Assembly: GCF_011397635.1 (NCBI RefSeq)
Contig: NC_064761.1
Location: forward strand, 25,957,643 to 26,021,642
DNA length: 64,000 bases
Direction of reading: 5' to 3'
Origin: Epinephelus fuscoguttatus
Lineage: Eukaryota > Chordata > Actinopteri > Perciformes > Serranidae
Shown here piece by piece: positions 60,067 to 64,000 of the stretch (position 1 is its first letter; the number at the start of each line of letters is the position of its first letter). The position numbers and the translations under genes are program-made. The notes beneath the pieces are model-generated. The model made no database searches. It was not told where the DNA came from and was given only the letters and a program-made list of their open reading frames with translations.

Positions 60067-63000
60067 CAATTCTTTGTTTAAGGTGATTATACACTAATGA
60101 AAACATAGTTATCATATCCCATTTCTGCCTCTAAATCATACATAATAAAACTATTAAAGTTTTCATTTCATTTGAGCAGTGCTCTTCAGTGTTTTACCAG
60201 TACGCTATAAGAATAAGAAACACACCACCACATGGCAGAAAAAGCAATGGCCTGTACATCAGTCGCTGCTTTTGTATAGTTAACATGTTTTGAACTCCAT
60301 TCTATTTTTCAGCTGGTAATCTGGGGCAGCTGACACACTGTCCTGCTTTACCAAAGAACACACCCATCTGTTTTCCCCTCACACACCTGTCCCACATACA
60401 CTTTGAGCAGCGCAGGTGAGCAGCGGAAGTTGTAGCCATTAGGGGCACACTAATACTCTTTGAACAAAATCAAAATGGTTGTGATACCCAAAAAAAAAAG
60501 CCCCGCATTGGCCCTCAATCACAGTGTCAGTAGGCCTCCAGTCAGAACTTTTCTGACACCACCCCACAGCGCCCCTCCCTGCAGCCTCATCAGCGGGCAT
60601 CATCACAGATAAGCCATCTGCTCCCACCTCTGCTCCAGATAACATCTGATACTGTCAGAAACAGTGTTGACTGCTGCTGGTACGAAAGGACCACAAACAC
60701 CTGGCACTCTGTGAGACACCTGTGTTTTGGTTAGTCACACTTCCTAAAGGATGTTATTGTGTCTGCCTGGATGAGCAAACAAGTACAGCAGATGACGATG
60801 GTTTTATCTTCAAATGGTGGAAAGATAGAGGTGATTGAGCTGCTTATCTCCAGTAACCAACACACAAAGACAAAGAAGAATCAGGGGCATTTAAGGGACT
60901 GAGCTTTGAGGATTGCTAAAGGTTAATAAAAATTGGAGGAAAGCACTTCTGTTAATGTAAATTATTCTCGTTATTCTCACAGATGTTCTCATTTGTCCGA
61001 TTTACAGCATAAGGGCAACGTTAAACTGTATGATTCTTGTGGCTGCCGAAATTTTCTGTCATTTTCTGACAACTTCAGTAAACTAACTGCAAGAACTCAT
61101 TTGTAAACTCTCTGTCATGTGATCCAGCGTGCAGTGTGACCAGCCCTGAGAGATGACATCAATATGTAGCATGAAATCACGGACATTAAATAAAACCAAA
61201 TACAACACCAAGCCCAAACCTAAGCCTCCAAAAATGACATTAGAGTGGAACTAACTTGTGCCATCAACCAAAAAATTCCCATTATAAATTTAACAAAAAT
61301 GTTTGCTGCAGGGCTGTCGTGTTGGACAAGAGAAAATGTGTCCCCTACATGTGATGAAGTACTTGAAATATTTGCATGGTTTGAGCATTACACTGCAAAC
61401 AAAGGTGGGCAGTAAATAATGCTGTTACACTTGTTTTCCTTTGAGGATAAAGGGCACGGCGTCCCTGCATGCTGTGTGTGGTATCCCAGCACCAGGCTGA
61501 CTCGACTCGACCCTGACGCCTTGTTAGGAGAAAGACAGACTGAGCTTTAATACAACATTTTAAGTGGACGGACGACCCTCCACATCAGACTGGAAATTAC
61601 TGCTGCTGATAGTTTTATTGTGTGTGTGTGTGTGTGTGGTGTGTGTAGACAAACAGTGAAGTGCCACTAAGAGTGTGAATATGCACACACTGTAACAGCT
61701 CGTGTGTGAGAAAGAGGCTAGAAATGTGTGTATGTGCTCATGTATATATCATTTACACACCGCCTGTGTAGCCCCGGTGAGCGCAGCGCAGTGTGAGCCC
61801 TCGTCGATACGCCCCTCCGATCTCCCCCTGTCAGCAAACACAGGAGAACAAAGACGCCTGTGGCAGCGCCAGCGGGTATAGATCTTCTCCCCTGTGTTCT
61901 CGCTCAGCGGGGTCACACAGGAGCTGCTCACAGTTCAATCTCCTCTACTTGACTGATCAGGAGCTGTGAGCCGCTGCTAATGAGACTGGACCCTCTCCAG
62001 TCTCCGGCACCATGAACTGGCCCACCCAGAGTAAAACCACTGAGTCCAGGAGTTCACTCACACACAAGCAGCTACATCCAACTGTGATTCCACGTAAAAC
62101 GAATTAAAGCAATTATTGGTTATAAGCATTGTAGTCAAAGCTTACTTAGTAGAGAGACACCTACTAAGTGTGTGTGATACAGGTTATACACTAAATATGT
62201 GTCTCAGAGGGAAGAGAGCTTGTAGGAATTTATTTTCAATATTAAAACAGTCATATTGACATGAAGAGCTTCTATGGATCACCATGACCCTTAAAGTGAT
62301 ACAATACAAACACATATATTTGACTAAAATTGCTTTTTTTAAGGCGGTAATATGAGTAATATTTTACAATAAGTACAATATACTTTATAGGTCATTAAAG
62401 AATCCTTTAAAACTCACATTATGATAAATAAATTTCAGTCGTATTTCTAATTATTTTTCTTGTGCATATTTAGATTCATAATTAAGAATCGGCATTAGCA
62501 TCAGTTCAAGTCAAAGGCTTCAACACGACACCCAGTGCAGCATTTTGTGTCCTACAGGTTTTGAATAAAAGATCAATATCATCAAACTTGCTCGAACTTT
62601 GGTCTTCTACAATTAAAACAATGCTCAAATCCATTTTTTTTTTCCAAAATAAAGACTAAAAAAGATGTGACATTAAGGCAATGAGACACCTATTTCCAAT
62701 AAAAACTCTCTGGAGTTCTATTAAAATTCTTGAAACAGGTGAAACTTCACTGGACACATTCTCAGCTTGCTCTGATCTTGGTGAATATTTTACTGTATGA
62801 CTTTCCTCATGTGAAACTTGACAGCCTTGCGACTTGACGCGCCATAATGGTGTCATTTGCATTGAGACAATCCACAGCATGAATCCCATAATCATTCAGT
62901 GATTGATTTGTAATTGCACTAATAGGGTCACGACCGAGACAATAGGATGTGTAAAGCAGAGTCCCTGCTCTCACTCGGCCTCACAGACTCACAGCGGGCC

Positions 63001-64000
63001 TGCTGAGCGCTGCCTGTGTGGTCTGTGGGGACAATTAGCACAATCTCCATACTAATGGCAGCCTGTAATGGACACTGCTGAGCCTGCCAGCCACTGTGTG
63101 TGTGTGTATGTGTTTGCATATGCATCTGTGTGTGAGGGAATGTTTGCATACGCGCATATCCTTCAGTGTGAGTGTCTTCCTGTGTGGAGTTGAGAGCGTG
63201 CCTGCCTTCTGGGGTGTGTGTCTGTTTTAAGTGCACACTGACTTTCTGTGCTTATGTTTTTATGTGTGTATGTGTGTGTGCGCCTTACCAGTGTGTGTAA
63301 GTAAGTAGCCAGTAGCCTGTATTTTACTGAGGTGACCCCCCCCCCTCCATCACACCCCCTTTGCTCGCGGCTCTAACCCTGATCCACGGCCACTCATTAG
63401 CACCATAATAAAGAGTTGAGACGACACGTAAAAGGTTATATACTGCTGGACTGCTGTTTTCCTATCAATTATCAGGCCTGTGATTTATGGCCCCGACCCG
63501 ATGCTATTCTCTGAGGAGAATTGGGGGAGTGTTTACACCCCTACACAGCGGGGTGAGGGGTCAATCCCGGCAAACTTTGACCTTTAAGGCAGGGGTGCAC
63601 CGGCACTGATGAGAGTTTGCAAACAGCTAAGCAGCACTGGAAGTGACTGAATCGATCAGTGGGTATTTAAGGATACATGTGTAAGTAATCTGCGCTGTTT
63701 GAACTGTCACATGCACATGATTACGTAACACAGCAGAGGTAACTTTCTCCCTAAATGTCTGAATTGTTTATTTCTGCTGTCATTTTCAGCTCTAACTGTA
63801 GCGTTTAAAGACATGAAGTTAAACACGGTGGTCTGACCTGTCTGATGTTTCTGCTGTGCTTGTTTTCTGCACTGTGACTTTATGTACATGACGCAGGAGT
63901 TTTCTGCCCAAAAGTTAGTGCAAACAAACATCCAGTCTATAGAGTAAAGCACTGAGTGTGTACTGAGCTATATAGGGAGCAGAATGAGCAAATGAGGAAG

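Larger units (their letters stand above)
49386..64000 (-). other. Long gene-free stretch, probably 5' intron of rnf220
   Basis: No reading frame here has domain content or a plausible exon structure. The next rnf220 coding exon is expected upstream in sense, beyond the window. The interval has the mobile elements listed separately, CA/GT/GA microsatellites and several stretches of unique, compositionally balanced DNA. Those stretches, about 51,430-52,160, 53,030-53,760, 62,880-63,080 and 63,340-63,620, look like candidates for conserved non-coding elements. Confidence 0.6.

Noticed and set aside
62928..63236. 102-codon minus-strand frame rich in His and Thr
   Set aside because: The composition is produced by GT/CA simple repeats; no gene structure.

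Overview
This is vertebrate nuclear DNA, most likely from a ray-finned fish. The genes are split into short GT-AG exons, introns are fairly compact, and the intergenic and intronic DNA carries fish-type non-autonomous DNA transposons, LINE 3' ends and many CA/GT microsatellites. I assigned genes by translating exons, joining them at splice sites and checking that the reading frame stays open across every junction. Homology statements come from memory of the families, not from a search.

Positions 1-28,164 (+ strand) hold the 3' half of an obscurin gene (obscn), whose 5' end is outside the window. I could join 58 exons in one open frame, giving about 4,568 codons. The order is: 18 one-exon Ig domains, of which the last 13 are a young tandem array; one large exon with a PEVK-like segment, an IQ motif and an Ig domain; SH3; RhoGEF (DH) and PH; three more Ig domains; protein kinase 1; a long acidic, serine-rich linker; a fibronectin III domain; and protein kinase 2. 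This is the layout of giant obscurin-B, the sarcomeric signalling and scaffold protein.

Positions 29,320-33,572 (- strand) hold a complete guanylate kinase gene (guk1, 7 coding exons, 197 aa). It is convergent with obscn, and a candidate 5' UTR exon lies near 34,562. Positions 37,220-49,385 (- strand) hold 13 coding exons of an RNF220-type RING E3 ubiquitin ligase. They include the last (stop) exon, but the first coding exon is not in the window. The remaining 49,386-64,000 has no coding exon I can support and is best read as the large 5' intron of this gene. It has mobile-element copies and stretches that look like conserved non-coding DNA.

The three genes do not form one pathway. Obscn is a muscle structural and signalling gene, guk1 is nucleotide housekeeping, and rnf220 is a developmental ubiquitin ligase. 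The most interesting signals are the recently expanded Ig array with duplicated introns, the apparent absence of the central C2H2 finger from this RNF220 copy, a possible cysteine-rich cassette exon in rnf220, and several foldback or MITE-like elements, one with a clear 8-bp target duplication. I saw no operon-like or CRISPR-like system and nothing that I would call a wholly new biological system.
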